Positions 18,472-27,355 of a DNA stretch of 64,000 nt are shown here, one piece after another. Within the stretch, counting starts at the first letter, position 1; every line of letters starts with the position of its first letter. Position numbers and translations under genes: made by a program. The notes beneath the pieces are model-generated. The model did not search any database and had not been told where the DNA came from. It saw only the letters and a program-made list of their open reading frames with translations. This DNA comes from Pseudomonas brenneri (GTDB lineage Bacteria > Pseudomonadota > Gammaproteobacteria > Pseudomonadales > Pseudomonadaceae): positions 218,973 through 282,972 of the forward strand of contig NZ_VFIL01000009.1 in assembly GCF_007858285.1 (NCBI RefSeq). The letters run 5' to 3'.

Positions 18472-18490
18472 AAATGATAATAATTGCTAT
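18472..18490 (-). promoter_or_regulatory. Fur box upstream of siderophore receptor
   Basis: The 19 bases AATGATAATAATTGCTATT closely resemble the Fur consensus GATAATGATAATCATTATC and lie 55-75 bases before the receptor start, so iron repression is expected. Confidence 0.8.
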
Positions 18491-18585
18491 TAGCAATATT
18501 GGTGTGCAGTCGATCCTGGCCTGGGGCCGCAACGGTTGACTGCGAAGTGACCTTCACCCTGAGCTACCTGTAGCTCATGAACGAA

Positions 18586-19257
18586 CTATTTGCAGCGGTA
18601 CCCTTCAGGCATCGTAACGGTGTAATTGCGTTGCACACGGTCCTGGAAGTTCAGGTTCTGCAAGCCTTGCTGCACCACAAAGGCTTCGACCTTGGCGGCC
18701 TGGCAGTCGTCGTTGTAGGACGTCACGCGCAGCAGGTACACCGCGCGCTTGCTCGCTTCATCCCGCGCCGTGGCGGTGAAGGTGGTGAGGGTGGTGTAGC
18801 CGGTTCGTTCCGAACTGCCTACCGGGCCGTAGGTGGTGTTCGGGGTGCTGGTGCAGACCATTCGGTCGTCTTTTTTCTTACTGTTCTTGCACACGGTGGA
18901 CGTGCTGGTCGGCACTTGCCCGTAGTCGGTGGCGACATAGCGGTAAGTCTTCTGGCGGCTGCCAATATCCAGGGTGACGGTCATTTTGATCGGCGCATGA
19001 TGCTTGGGCTTGTTGGTGTCGGTAAACACCTCGCGAAAACCCTGGTCCTTCAGCGCGCTGACCATGTCGCGCAGGTAGTAGCGGGCATTGAGAGCGTTTT
19101 CGTCGCTGCCGTTTGCCGATGTCACCAGTACGGGGGCTTGCCGGTCAAAGTGATAGTCCGGATCCGGGGTTGCGTTGATCGCGACGTCCATCGTCGTGGC
19201 GCATCCACTGAGCAGCGCTGTCAGCATTAATAGCGTGCAGAACAAGTACCGGGTCAT
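18586..19257 (-). CDS. Predicted lipoprotein, 223 aa
   Basis: The N-terminus MTRYLFCTLLMLTALLSGC is a lipoprotein signal with lipobox LSGC at residue 19. The mature part, ~200 residues, has four further cysteines and a DUF-like beta-rich character (repeated TVTLD, TYRYVATDYG). No function was recognised. It starts just downstream of an intrinsic terminator at 19416, so it is probably transcribed from its own promoter in 19258-19410. Confidence 0.8.
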   Translation of the reverse strand: MTRYLFCTLLMLTALLSGCATTMDVAINATPDPDYHFDRQAPVLVTSANGSDENALNARYYLRDMVSALKDQGFREVFTDTNKPKHHAPIKMTVTLDIGSRQKTYRYVATDYGQVPTSTSTVCKNSKKKDDRMVCTSTPNTTYGPVGSSERTGYTTLTTFTATARDEASKRAVYLLRVTSYNDDCQAAKVEAFVVQQGLQNLNFQDRVQRNYTVTMPEGYRCK

Positions 19258-19415
19258 GAAATAACTACCTTGCTGAAAGTTGGGTAAAGGCTAGACGGTT
19301 GAGCTGCGCGATAAACAACCCTCAGGTGTTTACCGGGCCTGGCGCGGCATGCATGAAAGTATCCAGTTTCGGCTGTGGCGGCGTAAAGCCTGTGGGTATT
19401 AAATCGCAGGCAACA

Positions 19416-19447
19416 AAAAAACCGCACTAGCGGCCAGGCGGTTTTTT
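19416..19447. terminator. Bidirectional-looking intrinsic terminator
   Basis: AAAAAAACCGC and GCGGTTTTTTT form a stem with T runs on both strands. It follows the minus-strand MFS gene and would insulate it from the lipoprotein gene. Confidence 0.75.
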
Positions 19448-19546
19448 TGTGTGTTGCAGATGACATTTGCAGTGGCGCGTTCTTGGCAGTGCGTTGTGCC
19501 AATAGCACCCTAGAATTGGGTCTCTTCTATTTCAGATGAGCACTTC

Positions 19547-20791
19547 TCACAGGGTTTCATCAGGCAATCGCTGTTTTGTCTCAGCGCATGCTCTCGGCGT
19601 TGATATAGAGATAGGCAGAGCCGCTTCTACCCCTCGTCCTGTCCTCATTTGCAGGCCTAGCATGGCAATGGCAACCAACGCCGCGCCTGCTCCCGCAATC
19701 GGTATATACGCCAGTCCCACATGGGTAATCACCCAGCCCGCGCCTATGCCACTCAATGCCGTGCCAAGGTTGAACGAAGCGATATTAAGCCCCGAGGCCA
19801 CTGCACTGGATTGCGGGATGTATTGGTTCGCCAGGCGCAACAAACGCAGGGTCGACATGGTGACGATGGCAAAGAACACCACCCCCAGCAGCCCGACCAG
19901 CGTCAAGGTGACGATCTTCGAATCCCCCCACAGGTACAGACCCAACAGGTTCAGCATTAAGGCCGTCAGCCCGCCAAGCAGGCACCGGTCGACATCGAAG
20001 GCATCCACAAGATGGCCGCCCAGCAAGTTGCCGAGAATGGAGCAGACGCCGAACAGCAGCATGGCGAAGCTCAGAACCTGCGGTTGGATACGGGTGATAT
20101 CCAGCAGAAATGGCGAAACGAAGGTAAAGAACGAAAAGGTGGCCACGCTCACCAGCATGGCGATCGTGGCAGCCATCAGTAGTTCGCGGTGAAAGAGGGC
20201 GGTGAGGCCTTGTTTGATGCCCTGGCGTTCGTGGGGCTGGGGCGCAGGTTGAAGGCGCATCAGCAGCACCAGGCCAATGGTGCTGATCAGGCCCAAGCCG
20301 CCGATGGCCAGGAACACCACGCGCCACGACCAGTAGCTGCCGAAGAAGGTACCGATAGGAACGCCGAAGGCGATGGACAGGGTCAGGCCCATCCACACCA
20401 GGGACAATGCCCGCCCGGCGCGCATCGGGTCGACCAGTTTGACCGCGGCATTGGATGCCACGGCCATGAACACCCCATGGGCCAGGCCGATGATGAAGCG
20501 CACGCCGTACAAGGTCACGATATTCGGTGCCAGGCTGATGGCCACGCTACCGACGGCGAGCACGGCGAGGGTCAGCAGCAGCACCGACTTGTCGCGCCAG
20601 GTGGCCAGCATTGCCGTGAGCAGCGGGGCGCCAATCGCCGCGCCCAGGGCGTAGGCCGCGATGGTCGAGCCGACGTGCGCGATGGATTCGTGCAGGTCCA
20701 TGGAGATCGCCGACACCAGGCCGGCGACGACGAATTCGGACAGGCCGAAAGTGAAGGTGCAGAGCGAAAAAATGTAGATGACGGCTGGCAT
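19547..20791 (-). CDS. MFS transporter, DHA1/AraJ-like, likely exporter of the cluster product
   Basis: Predicted 414 aa with about twelve transmembrane segments. Family motifs include ALGAAIGAPLLTAM near 50, the R(F/Y)IIGLAHG segment near 100 and GVPIGTFFGSYWSWR near 140, as in drug or sugar efflux proteins of the DHA1 group. It is 35 bases downstream of the class II DAHP synthase on the same strand, so it probably shares that transcript and exports the product of, or gives resistance to, the pathway encoded divergently. Substrate unknown. Confidence 0.8.
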   Translation of the reverse strand: MPAVIYIFSLCTFTFGLSEFVVAGLVSAISMDLHESIAHVGSTIAAYALGAAIGAPLLTAMLATWRDKSVLLLTLAVLAVGSVAISLAPNIVTLYGVRFIIGLAHGVFMAVASNAAVKLVDPMRAGRALSLVWMGLTLSIAFGVPIGTFFGSYWSWRVVFLAIGGLGLISTIGLVLLMRLQPAPQPHERQGIKQGLTALFHRELLMAATIAMLVSVATFSFFTFVSPFLLDITRIQPQVLSFAMLLFGVCSILGNLLGGHLVDAFDVDRCLLGGLTALMLNLLGLYLWGDSKIVTLTLVGLLGVVFFAIVTMSTLRLLRLANQYIPQSSAVASGLNIASFNLGTALSGIGAGWVITHVGLAYIPIAGAGAALVAIAMLGLQMRTGRGVEAALPISISTPRACAETKQRLPDETL

Positions 20792-20826
20792 AGGAACTCA
20801 AGTTTTAGGAAAAGGGCAGGTGCACC

Positions 20827-22200
20827 TCAGCGAGGCGCGTGCTCCAGGTGCGCAACCCGCAGCGCCAGTTCAAGGGACTGTTCGTAGTTGAGGCGCGGAT
20901 CGACCTTGCTCAGATAACGTCGAGACAGGTCATCGGGCTGCAGGTTGCGTGCTCCCCCCAGGCATTCGGTGACGTCGTCGCCCGTCAACTCCAGGTGCAG
21001 GCCGCCCAAGCGGGTGCCGTGTTCGCGGTGGACGCTGAAGGCCTCTTCGATCTCCGTCATGATCTGTTCGAAGCGCCGGGTCTTGGTGCCGCAAGCCAGG
21101 GTTTCGGTATTGCCATGCATGGGGTCGCACAGCCATAGCACCTTGGCCCCCGAGCGATGGACGGCGTTGAGAAGGGCCGGTAGTTTTTCCCGCAGGTGCT
21201 CGGCGCCCATGCGGTGAATCAGGGTCAGCCGCCCGGGCTCGTTATGCGGGTTGAGCCGGTTGATCAGGGCCAGCAAGGCTTCGGGGGTGACTTCGGCCCC
21301 GACCTTGACTCCCAGCGGGTTACGAATACCCCGGCAATACTCCACGTGGGCACCGTCCAGCTCGGCGGTACGTTTACCGATCCATGGGAAGTGGGTGGAC
21401 AGGTTGAACCAACCGTCGAAACCAGGCACTTGCCGGGTCAGGCCGTGCTCGTAGTCCAGCAGCAGCGCTTCGTGGGAAAAAAAGGTCTCTCGATGCAGGA
21501 ATTTATCCGCATCGCTACCGGCCAGGGACGCCATGAAGTGTGAGGAGTGCTGTACGTCCTGGACGGTGCGGTGGAAGTCTTCTCGTTCGGGCAGCGCATT
21601 GATCCACTCGGTGGCCCAGTGAGCGGGCTTGAGCAGGTCATCGACACCGGTTTCATAGAGTGCCCGGACAAACCCGAGCGTCGAGGCGCAGTGGGCATGA
21701 GCCTGCAGCAAGCGTTGAGGGTCCGCGCGACGCTCCTCGTGGGTGAACGCACTGCCGTTGACGATATCTCCGCGGTACACCGGCAGGGTTTTCTGCCCCT
21801 GGGTTTCACTGCCGCTGGAGCGTGGCTTGGCATATTGCCCGGCCAGGCGTCCCAGGCACACCACTGGCATGTGCAGGCGCTGCATCAGTATCTGGGCCAT
21901 TTGCTGTAGCACTTTTATCTGCTGTGTCACCGCTTTGCTGGAGCACTGATCAAAGGACTCGGCGCAATCGCCGCCCTGCAGGATGAAGCGCTCGCCGTCC
22001 TGGGCCTGGGCGATCAATACCTTGAGTTGCAGGATTTTGTCGGCACACACCAGGGCCGGTCGCCTGGCCAGCGTTTGCAAGGCTTGGCGGTGTTCGGTGG
22101 GGCAAGGGTAGGTGGGCTGGTGCAGGGCAGTGCACGAGCGCCAGGTTTCGGGTGTCCAGCCAGTGACGGTGGCGTGGATGTGCTTGTGCGTCGTCAGCAT
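20827..22200 (-). CDS. Class II DAHP synthase (3-deoxy-7-phosphoheptulonate synthase)
   Basis: Predicted 457 aa. GGDCAESF near residue 77, RGDIVNG near 142 and the C-terminal block with DPMHGNT near 360 and LTGDDVTECLGG near 400 are class II (plant/PhzC-like) DAHP synthase signatures; the enzyme condenses phosphoenolpyruvate and erythrose 4-phosphate at the entry of the shikimate pathway. Pseudomonads have class I enzymes for housekeeping, and class II copies commonly sit in secondary-metabolite clusters to boost aromatic precursor. Its divergent position to the seven-gene operon at 22635 supports that role. Whether it is feedback-sensitive cannot be told. Confidence 0.93.
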   Translation of the reverse strand: MLTTHKHIHATVTGWTPETWRSCTALHQPTYPCPTEHRQALQTLARRPALVCADKILQLKVLIAQAQDGERFILQGGDCAESFDQCSSKAVTQQIKVLQQMAQILMQRLHMPVVCLGRLAGQYAKPRSSGSETQGQKTLPVYRGDIVNGSAFTHEERRADPQRLLQAHAHCASTLGFVRALYETGVDDLLKPAHWATEWINALPEREDFHRTVQDVQHSSHFMASLAGSDADKFLHRETFFSHEALLLDYEHGLTRQVPGFDGWFNLSTHFPWIGKRTAELDGAHVEYCRGIRNPLGVKVGAEVTPEALLALINRLNPHNEPGRLTLIHRMGAEHLREKLPALLNAVHRSGAKVLWLCDPMHGNTETLACGTKTRRFEQIMTEIEEAFSVHREHGTRLGGLHLELTGDDVTECLGGARNLQPDDLSRRYLSKVDPRLNYEQSLELALRVAHLEHAPR

Positions 22201-22634
22201 TCAGCGTCTCCTTGTCGGTACAGCAATCGAGGATTCAGCCGGTGCAAATACAGTAAGTCGGCGCCGACTTTAGAGGGCAGCAGATGTTATGTTCGGGACT
22301 AGTTCTTCTGAGGTGGCGGTGATAGTGCGGTGGTAAAACTACGATGGGAAATACTATAAAAGTCTCTGTTTAATACTTTTGGCAGGTGCTAATGAATTAT
22401 TGATGAAAAATTGATTCACGTTCGATGAGCTGTTTTTTAGGTTGATTGTATTGTGCAGGTGATTAGCGTATTGGCGGGCCCGCGACGATGCGACTAACAG
22501 ATACCGCCAGGTCGCCAACAAGTAGTTGGGCTTTCTCTCTGATATCTGCAGGCTCTTACAAACAGACCGCGAAAGTATTTTACTTTGTCCGTCGACTCGC
22601 CAATTCTCGCTGTTTAAAGAAAGAGGGCGGGTTA
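22201..22634. promoter_or_regulatory. AT-rich divergent promoter region of the biosynthetic cluster
   Basis: These 434 bases separate the DAHP synthase and PaaK-like genes. Bases 22330-22460 are strikingly AT-rich compared with flanking genes, as expected of promoters or H-NS/MvaT-type silencing targets. No specific -35/-10 pair or operator could be assigned with confidence. Confidence 0.5.
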
Positions 22635-23951
22635 ATGTTAGTTCACAACGATCATTACTATGGGATTTTGCAGGGCGCCGAACGCGAAATCCTGCGTCAT
22701 GGGGAGTTGATCCCCGACGCCACTTTCTATGAGCACAAACTTCAAGCCGTGTGGGCGCGTGCCTGCCACAGCGAGTTCTACCGGTCCCTGGGTGAGTACA
22801 GTTTTGCCGGGTTCCAGGCCTTGGAGTTGACGCCCAAGGCCAGCCTGAAGGGCTCTCCGCGCGCGTTCTGCACCGTCGATTACGGCCAGGCCGCCAAGTA
22901 TTACGCGACCACGGGCACCACCGGCGAGCCCACCCCCAGCCCACGGCTGAAAGAAGACATCATCTGGAACGCCGTTTCGGTAGCCTTCCACTGGCGCCAT
23001 GTCATCGAGCCCGGCTCGCGGGTGGCCAATTTGATGCCTTCGGATATCGTCCCAGTCGGCGACTTGATCGCCAATGTTTGCGAATACCTCGATGTTTCCC
23101 ACGTGCGGGCCTATCCCTTTACTACCGGTATCACCGACTGGGAGCGCCTGTGCAAAATGTTCGAGACCTACCGCCCGACAGTGATCTTTATCGCCCCGGG
23201 GGTATTGGTGCAATTGACCCGCTACCTGAAGCAGCGGCAGATGCTTGAACGCGTCAACGAGTCCATCAAGGCGATCATGTTGCTGGGCGAGGTCAACACC
23301 CGGCCGTTCCGGGAAAAGCTGGCTCAGTGGTGGGCCTGTGATATCCACGACGCCAGCTATGGCAGCACCGAAACCGGTACCTTGGCCGCTGTCACCCAGG
23401 GCAAGGTCCAGCGCTTGACCACGGCCACCAACTATTTCGAGCTGGTGACAGCCAATGGCCAGATCGTGCCCCTGAGTGATGGCGCCACCGGGCGCTTGGT
23501 GGTCACCCCGCTGAATCTGTACGCCCGTCCCCTGCTGCGCCTGGACACTGGCGACAGCGTGACCATCACGTCCCAGTGCGCGCCGGGGTTGCCGGGGCCG
23601 ACGATGATGGTCAACGGTCGCGATTCGGACGCGGTAATAGTGTCCGGGGTAGATCTTGAAATCCGCAAGATCGAAGAAATCGTCTACGGCAACAGCAACG
23701 CCACCGGCTACCTGATCGAGGTGGACCGCCAGACGGATCGTGCCAGTCTGATCCTGGAACGCGACGTTGTCTGGGACAACGACTTGGAGGCGGGGCTCGC
23801 CGACGCGTTGCGCGAGTGTTCCCAGGAGCGGATCAAGCTGGATTGGGACAAGATTCTGTTCGTCAACAACCTGGCGGCGGTCAGCAAAAGCGGGGCTTCG
23901 CAGAAGAGCTGGAAGAAAACCAACCTGCGTTTTGTCGGTGGCCAGCAATGA
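22635..23951 (+). CDS. PaaK-like AMP-forming acid ligase
   Basis: Predicted 438 aa. The ATG at 22635 follows GAGGGCG and is preferred over the 49-codon-longer frame. Motifs are those of phenylacetate-CoA ligase-like adenylating enzymes: ATTGTTGEPTPSP near residue 95 (ATP phosphate loop), YGSTETG near 240 (A5), RLDTGD near 305 and GRDSDAV near 330, with a Lys-rich end SKSGASQKSWKK. It probably activates a carboxylic acid, possibly aromatic, as acyl-AMP and transfers it to CoA or to the ACP at 26097. It is first in a seven-gene operon; its stop overlaps the next start (ATGA). Confidence 0.85.
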   Translation: MLVHNDHYYGILQGAEREILRHGELIPDATFYEHKLQAVWARACHSEFYRSLGEYSFAGFQALELTPKASLKGSPRAFCTVDYGQAAKYYATTGTTGEPTPSPRLKEDIIWNAVSVAFHWRHVIEPGSRVANLMPSDIVPVGDLIANVCEYLDVSHVRAYPFTTGITDWERLCKMFETYRPTVIFIAPGVLVQLTRYLKQRQMLERVNESIKAIMLLGEVNTRPFREKLAQWWACDIHDASYGSTETGTLAAVTQGKVQRLTTATNYFELVTANGQIVPLSDGATGRLVVTPLNLYARPLLRLDTGDSVTITSQCAPGLPGPTMMVNGRDSDAVIVSGVDLEIRKIEEIVYGNSNATGYLIEVDRQTDRASLILERDVVWDNDLEAGLADALRECSQERIKLDWDKILFVNNLAAVSKSGASQKSWKKTNLRFVGGQQ

Positions 23952-25687
23952 ATGCTTTGAGCCAGATCGCACCACGTTTTCCCGCGGGGAACGCGGTGGT
24001 CAGCGGCCAGCCGGACTTGTGGTGCACCTATGCCGCTATTCGCAGCCTGGCCTGGGTCGACCAGTTGCAAAGCGTCGACCGGCCGCAGATCTGCCGCTAC
24101 ATCGAGTCCCGACTGAACCGCGATGGTGGCTATGCCTGGAGCAAAGGCATGCCTTCAGATGCCTGGGCGACTTTTTACTGCACAGAAACCCTCAACGACC
24201 TTGGCGCGCAGGAACGGGGGACGCAAAAGACCGAGTCCTGGCTGGACAGCCTTTGGGACGGCCACGCCTATGCCATGTGCGCGGGCCAGGGCGCAGACGT
24301 GTGGGCTACCCACTATGCCGTACGCACCTTGATCAATGTCTGTCATGGCGAAGTAAAAGAGCCGGCGGAGCTGCTCGATTGGCTCAGCGGGCTGCAATGT
24401 GAAAGCGGCGGTCTCAGTTGGTCTCCGGCGTTTGCCCGGCGCAACAAAGCCGACGTGCGCGCCTGTTTTTATGGGGTGATGGCTTGGAAAGCCCTTAGCC
24501 AGCAAGGCGCGTGGGTACCGACATGGGACATGGACCGACTGGTCCAGTGGATGCAGGCCCAGCAGCTTGAATGCGGCGGTTTCCGCTTCAGTGAAGCGGC
24601 GGATACGCCTTGCCTGTGGGCGACCTATCGCACGACCGCGACCCTGGCGGCACTGGGTACCAGCCCGCTGCACAGTGCCCGTTGCGTGGCATGGATTGAT
24701 TCGTTGCGTGGCCCAGGCGGCGGTTTCGTGCGTTGGCAAGGCTACGATTGTGAAGACGTGTGGGCGGTGTTTTGTGCGGTGGGGTCGCTCAAGGCCCTGG
24801 GTCAGGATGTCAGCGGGCTGGCCCAGGGTGTCAGCCAGTTTATCCAGCGTCTTTATGTCGACAATGGCGGCTACACCTACCGTGAAAAAAGCGCGGCGGC
24901 TGACGTGTTGACCACAGCGGCCACCGTGTTGGGCGGAACTCTCGCCCCCCAGGACCGCGACTCGGCGGTGCGTTGGATCGAGGGATGCCAACTGCCCAAC
25001 GAAGCCGGAGTGATGTACATGCCGGGCCGGGGCGCGGAAGTGCGCTGCACCGCCTGGGCCTTGGCTGCCGGAGCGTTGCGTGATGCTGTGCAAGGCCGAC
25101 AGGCTGTGCTCGCCTGGCTGGGCCGGATCCAGAACCCTGATGGCGGTTTCGGCTTCTGGGAGGGGCGCGGCTCGGACATGGTTTCGACGGCCTCAGCCGT
25201 GTCGATCATGGCCATGTTGGGTAGCAATAACGGTGTCGACTGCGCTCAGTTGGAGCACTTTATCCGGCGGTGCGCCATCACCCAGGAGCCGCCGACCTAC
25301 GGAAACTTTCCTGACGGCACGCCAACGCTTCGCTCCAGTATCCAGGCGCTCAAGTGCCTCCGGTACCTGGGGCACGGCTACGGGGACGCGATGCAGGCTC
25401 TGCTCCTGCGGCACAAGGTCAAGCAGGGTGGTTTTGCCAATATCGGCAACCGCATTCCGGACCTGCTGAGCACTTACGAAGCCATGGCTGCCTCCAGTGC
25501 CTTTGATCTGGAGGTGGACCGCGCCCACGTGTTGTATTTCCTGGAGAAGGTTGAGACTGCCAGCGGATACGCCTGGTCACCGATGTATCGCGAGGGGCAA
25601 GACGCGCTCTCTACGTGCCTGGGAAGTTTATTAAGGCAATGGTTCCAGGGGCGCCTGGATGTACTTCCCCACTTATATTTGTCTTGA
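23948..25687 (+). CDS. Prenyltransferase/squalene-oxidase-repeat (PFTB-like) alpha/alpha toroid protein
   Basis: Predicted 579 aa. At least seven repeats follow the pattern of a GG(F/Y/L) turn and a helix: DGGYAWS, GGLSWS, CGGFRFS, GGGFVRW, NGGYTYR, DGGFGFW and QGGFANIG, each followed by D-V-W/L-x-T-type helices (ADVWATHYA, EDVWAVFCA, SDMVSTASA). This is the fold of protein prenyltransferase beta subunits, squalene cyclases and class II diterpene cyclases. No DxDD motif of class II cyclases and no clear Zn triad were seen, so catalysis by the usual chemistry is uncertain. No prenyl-diphosphate synthase is nearby. The start overlaps the ligase stop by four bases, so the two are translationally coupled. 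Confidence 0.8.
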   Translation: MNALSQIAPRFPAGNAVVSGQPDLWCTYAAIRSLAWVDQLQSVDRPQICRYIESRLNRDGGYAWSKGMPSDAWATFYCTETLNDLGAQERGTQKTESWLDSLWDGHAYAMCAGQGADVWATHYAVRTLINVCHGEVKEPAELLDWLSGLQCESGGLSWSPAFARRNKADVRACFYGVMAWKALSQQGAWVPTWDMDRLVQWMQAQQLECGGFRFSEAADTPCLWATYRTTATLAALGTSPLHSARCVAWIDSLRGPGGGFVRWQGYDCEDVWAVFCAVGSLKALGQDVSGLAQGVSQFIQRLYVDNGGYTYREKSAAADVLTTAATVLGGTLAPQDRDSAVRWIEGCQLPNEAGVMYMPGRGAEVRCTAWALAAGALRDAVQGRQAVLAWLGRIQNPDGGFGFWEGRGSDMVSTASAVSIMAMLGSNNGVDCAQLEHFIRRCAITQEPPTYGNFPDGTPTLRSSIQALKCLRYLGHGYGDAMQALLLRHKVKQGGFANIGNRIPDLLSTYEAMAASSAFDLEVDRAHVLYFLEKVETASGYAWSPMYREGQDALSTCLGSLLRQWFQGRLDVLPHLYLS

Positions 25688-25696
25688 GAGGCTGTT

Positions 25697-26092
25697 GTGC
25701 CGACGATCAATATTCGTTCCGGTTTTCTTGGAATAAGTGAAAAGAAAAAAATCGCCTTGAAAGTTGCCCGTGAACTCAAAGGCCATGGACTTGACCCCGC
25801 TCACTGTATGGTGATTTTTAGTGCGCTGGATGAAGACAGTGTATTCAGCGCCGGTCTTTCGATGCCGATTAATCATGGCGACTCGAAGAAGAGTCGTGTG
25901 TTCTTTATTCGTGCATCAATCGCGGCCAGCCGCGATCAGTTTTTTCGCAAGGATTTCGCCACGCAACTGTTCAATTTTTTTAATGCCCAGTTTGCCGATG
26001 TATTTTTCTACCTGCAGTACGAAGATGTTTTCCCTGAAAGTGTTTTCTATTCCACAGGCGAAGCTCTGAATAACGCAGCCATAAAGGGTTAA
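25697..26092 (+). CDS. Tautomerase-superfamily protein with N-terminal proline
   Basis: Predicted 131 aa from a GTG start; the mature protein would begin PTINIR, matching the catalytic N-terminal proline of the 4-oxalocrotonate tautomerase superfamily. Its length fits the fused-beta-alpha-beta members (MIF, malonate semialdehyde decarboxylase, CHMI) rather than 62-residue 4-OT. Such enzymes tautomerise or decarboxylate keto acids. It lies 9 bases after the PFTB-like gene and 4 before the ACP gene, so it is in the operon. The codons are distinctly AT-richer than in the neighbours. The specific reaction is unknown. Confidence 0.65.
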   Translation: MPTINIRSGFLGISEKKKIALKVARELKGHGLDPAHCMVIFSALDEDSVFSAGLSMPINHGDSKKSRVFFIRASIAASRDQFFRKDFATQLFNFFNAQFADVFFYLQYEDVFPESVFYSTGEALNNAAIKG

Positions 26093-26096
26093 TAAC

Positions 26097-26381
26097 ATGA
26101 TCAACTCCAACTCTGTAAAAGAAGATATTCGTTCAGCACTAGAGACCTTGCTTGGGCCTGAAGTCCGCACCATCGGCGTTGACCAGAGCTTTCGTGACTT
26201 TATCGGTGAGCGCTTTGACAGCCTGATGGCCGTAGAAGTGGTGACCACCATTGAAGAGCGCTTCGGGATCGAGGTGGACTATGTGGGCGATGACGTCCGC
26301 TACTGGTTCGAGACCCTGGAAAAGATGGAGCAGTTTGTCAAAGAACGCCTGGAAGATAACGTTACCTTGCAGGCTATGTAA
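26097..26381 (+). CDS. Acyl carrier protein
   Basis: Predicted 94 aa acidic helical protein. The phosphopantetheine site is the DSL triad with Ser near residue 42, in FIGERFDSLMAVEVV, followed by the typical TIEERFGIEV helix. A lone ACP between two adenylating enzymes and no ketosynthase or condensation domain suggests that it tethers an activated acid for modification. The phosphopantetheinyl transferase must be encoded elsewhere. Confidence 0.9.
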   Translation: MINSNSVKEDIRSALETLLGPEVRTIGVDQSFRDFIGERFDSLMAVEVVTTIEERFGIEVDYVGDDVRYWFETLEKMEQFVKERLEDNVTLQAM

Positions 26382-26384
26382 GCG

Positions 26385-27350
26385 ATGAGCCTGGAACACG
26401 TTTTCAGCACCTCGGGGTCCACCAGCGCGCCGCGCCAGTGGGTCCGCACCCGGTGGCAAATGGAGCAGGAGGCGCGGATGATCCTGGGGGCATGGGCTCC
26501 GGGCGTTACCGATATCTTGTCGTTTGCGCCCACTGAACACAGCTACGGCATGATTCTGGGGCAGGTGGGGGCCGACGTGACCAAGGCGCGGCTGCAACGG
26601 TGCTCCCTGGAAAAACTGGTGCTGCCGGACCTGCAAGTCACGGGGCCTACGGTCATCCTGTGTATTGCCAGCACCTGGACATTGCTCCCCTCTTTACTCA
26701 AGCGCCTGGCCCCGCAGGTGCCGGTGTTGGTACTGCATAGCGCCTCGACGTTACCGTCCAAGGCGTACGAGGTGGTCAATCGTTTTGCCGGGGGCAATGT
26801 GCGTTTTGTCGAGATCCTCGGTTCGACCGAGACCGGCGCCATTGCCCATCGCCCCATCGCCGAGGCAAGCATGCCCTGGACGGTATTCGAGGATGTTGCA
26901 TTGCTCAGCCCGATTGGCGTCGAGTCGCGCCTCAAGGTCCACAGCCTGCGGATCGCCAGGGCCGCTGGGAATCGGGTGGCGGCGCTGACCCACCAGAGCG
27001 ATGACTGGATCCTGGCCGGGGAGCGCGAGCAGTTCCAGTGGTTGGGCCGCGCCAGCCAACTGATAAAAATCAATGGCGTGCGCCAGGACCTGGGCGTCCT
27101 GCGCGCCGAACTGGGTGCCGCGACCCAGTGCCAGCACCTCACCTGTGTGCCCCTGCGCGATGAGTTGCGCGGCGAGGCCTATGAAGTGCTGTTCAGCTCG
27201 CCGACCCTCAGTGAGGCGAGCATTACCTTGGCTATCGAACGCCTGGGCGTCCATTTTCCCAAGCCGGTGCAGATCCGGCGCGTCGAGTATTTGCCGTTGT
27301 CGGCCAGCGGCAAGCCGCAGGCTTGGGCTATCCAGCAAACAGGGAATTGA
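26385..27350 (+). CDS. Short AMP-dependent acyl-ACP/CoA synthetase-like protein
   Basis: Predicted 321 aa. It begins almost directly at the adenylation A3 loop, FSTSGSTSAPRQW near residue 7, then ILGSTETGAIAHRP (A5) near 143, a GRASQLIKINGVRQ (A8-like) segment near 228 and LSASGKPQAW (A10, with Lys) near 308. About 150 N-terminal residues of the usual ~500 are absent. This is a compact form of the fold, as also found in some PKS-associated ligases. It starts 3 bases after the ACP stop, so it may charge that ACP. The reading frame is uninterrupted, so it does not look like a decayed gene. Confidence 0.75.
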   Translation: MSLEHVFSTSGSTSAPRQWVRTRWQMEQEARMILGAWAPGVTDILSFAPTEHSYGMILGQVGADVTKARLQRCSLEKLVLPDLQVTGPTVILCIASTWTLLPSLLKRLAPQVPVLVLHSASTLPSKAYEVVNRFAGGNVRFVEILGSTETGAIAHRPIAEASMPWTVFEDVALLSPIGVESRLKVHSLRIARAAGNRVAALTHQSDDWILAGEREQFQWLGRASQLIKINGVRQDLGVLRAELGAATQCQHLTCVPLRDELRGEAYEVLFSSPTLSEASITLAIERLGVHFPKPVQIRRVEYLPLSASGKPQAWAIQQTGN

Positions 27351-27355
27351 GTGTT

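Noticed and set aside
22354..22944. Minus-strand open frame across the 22.3-22.9 kb promoter region
   Set aside because: It overlaps the start of the PaaK-like gene and is rich in Arg/Ser without motifs.
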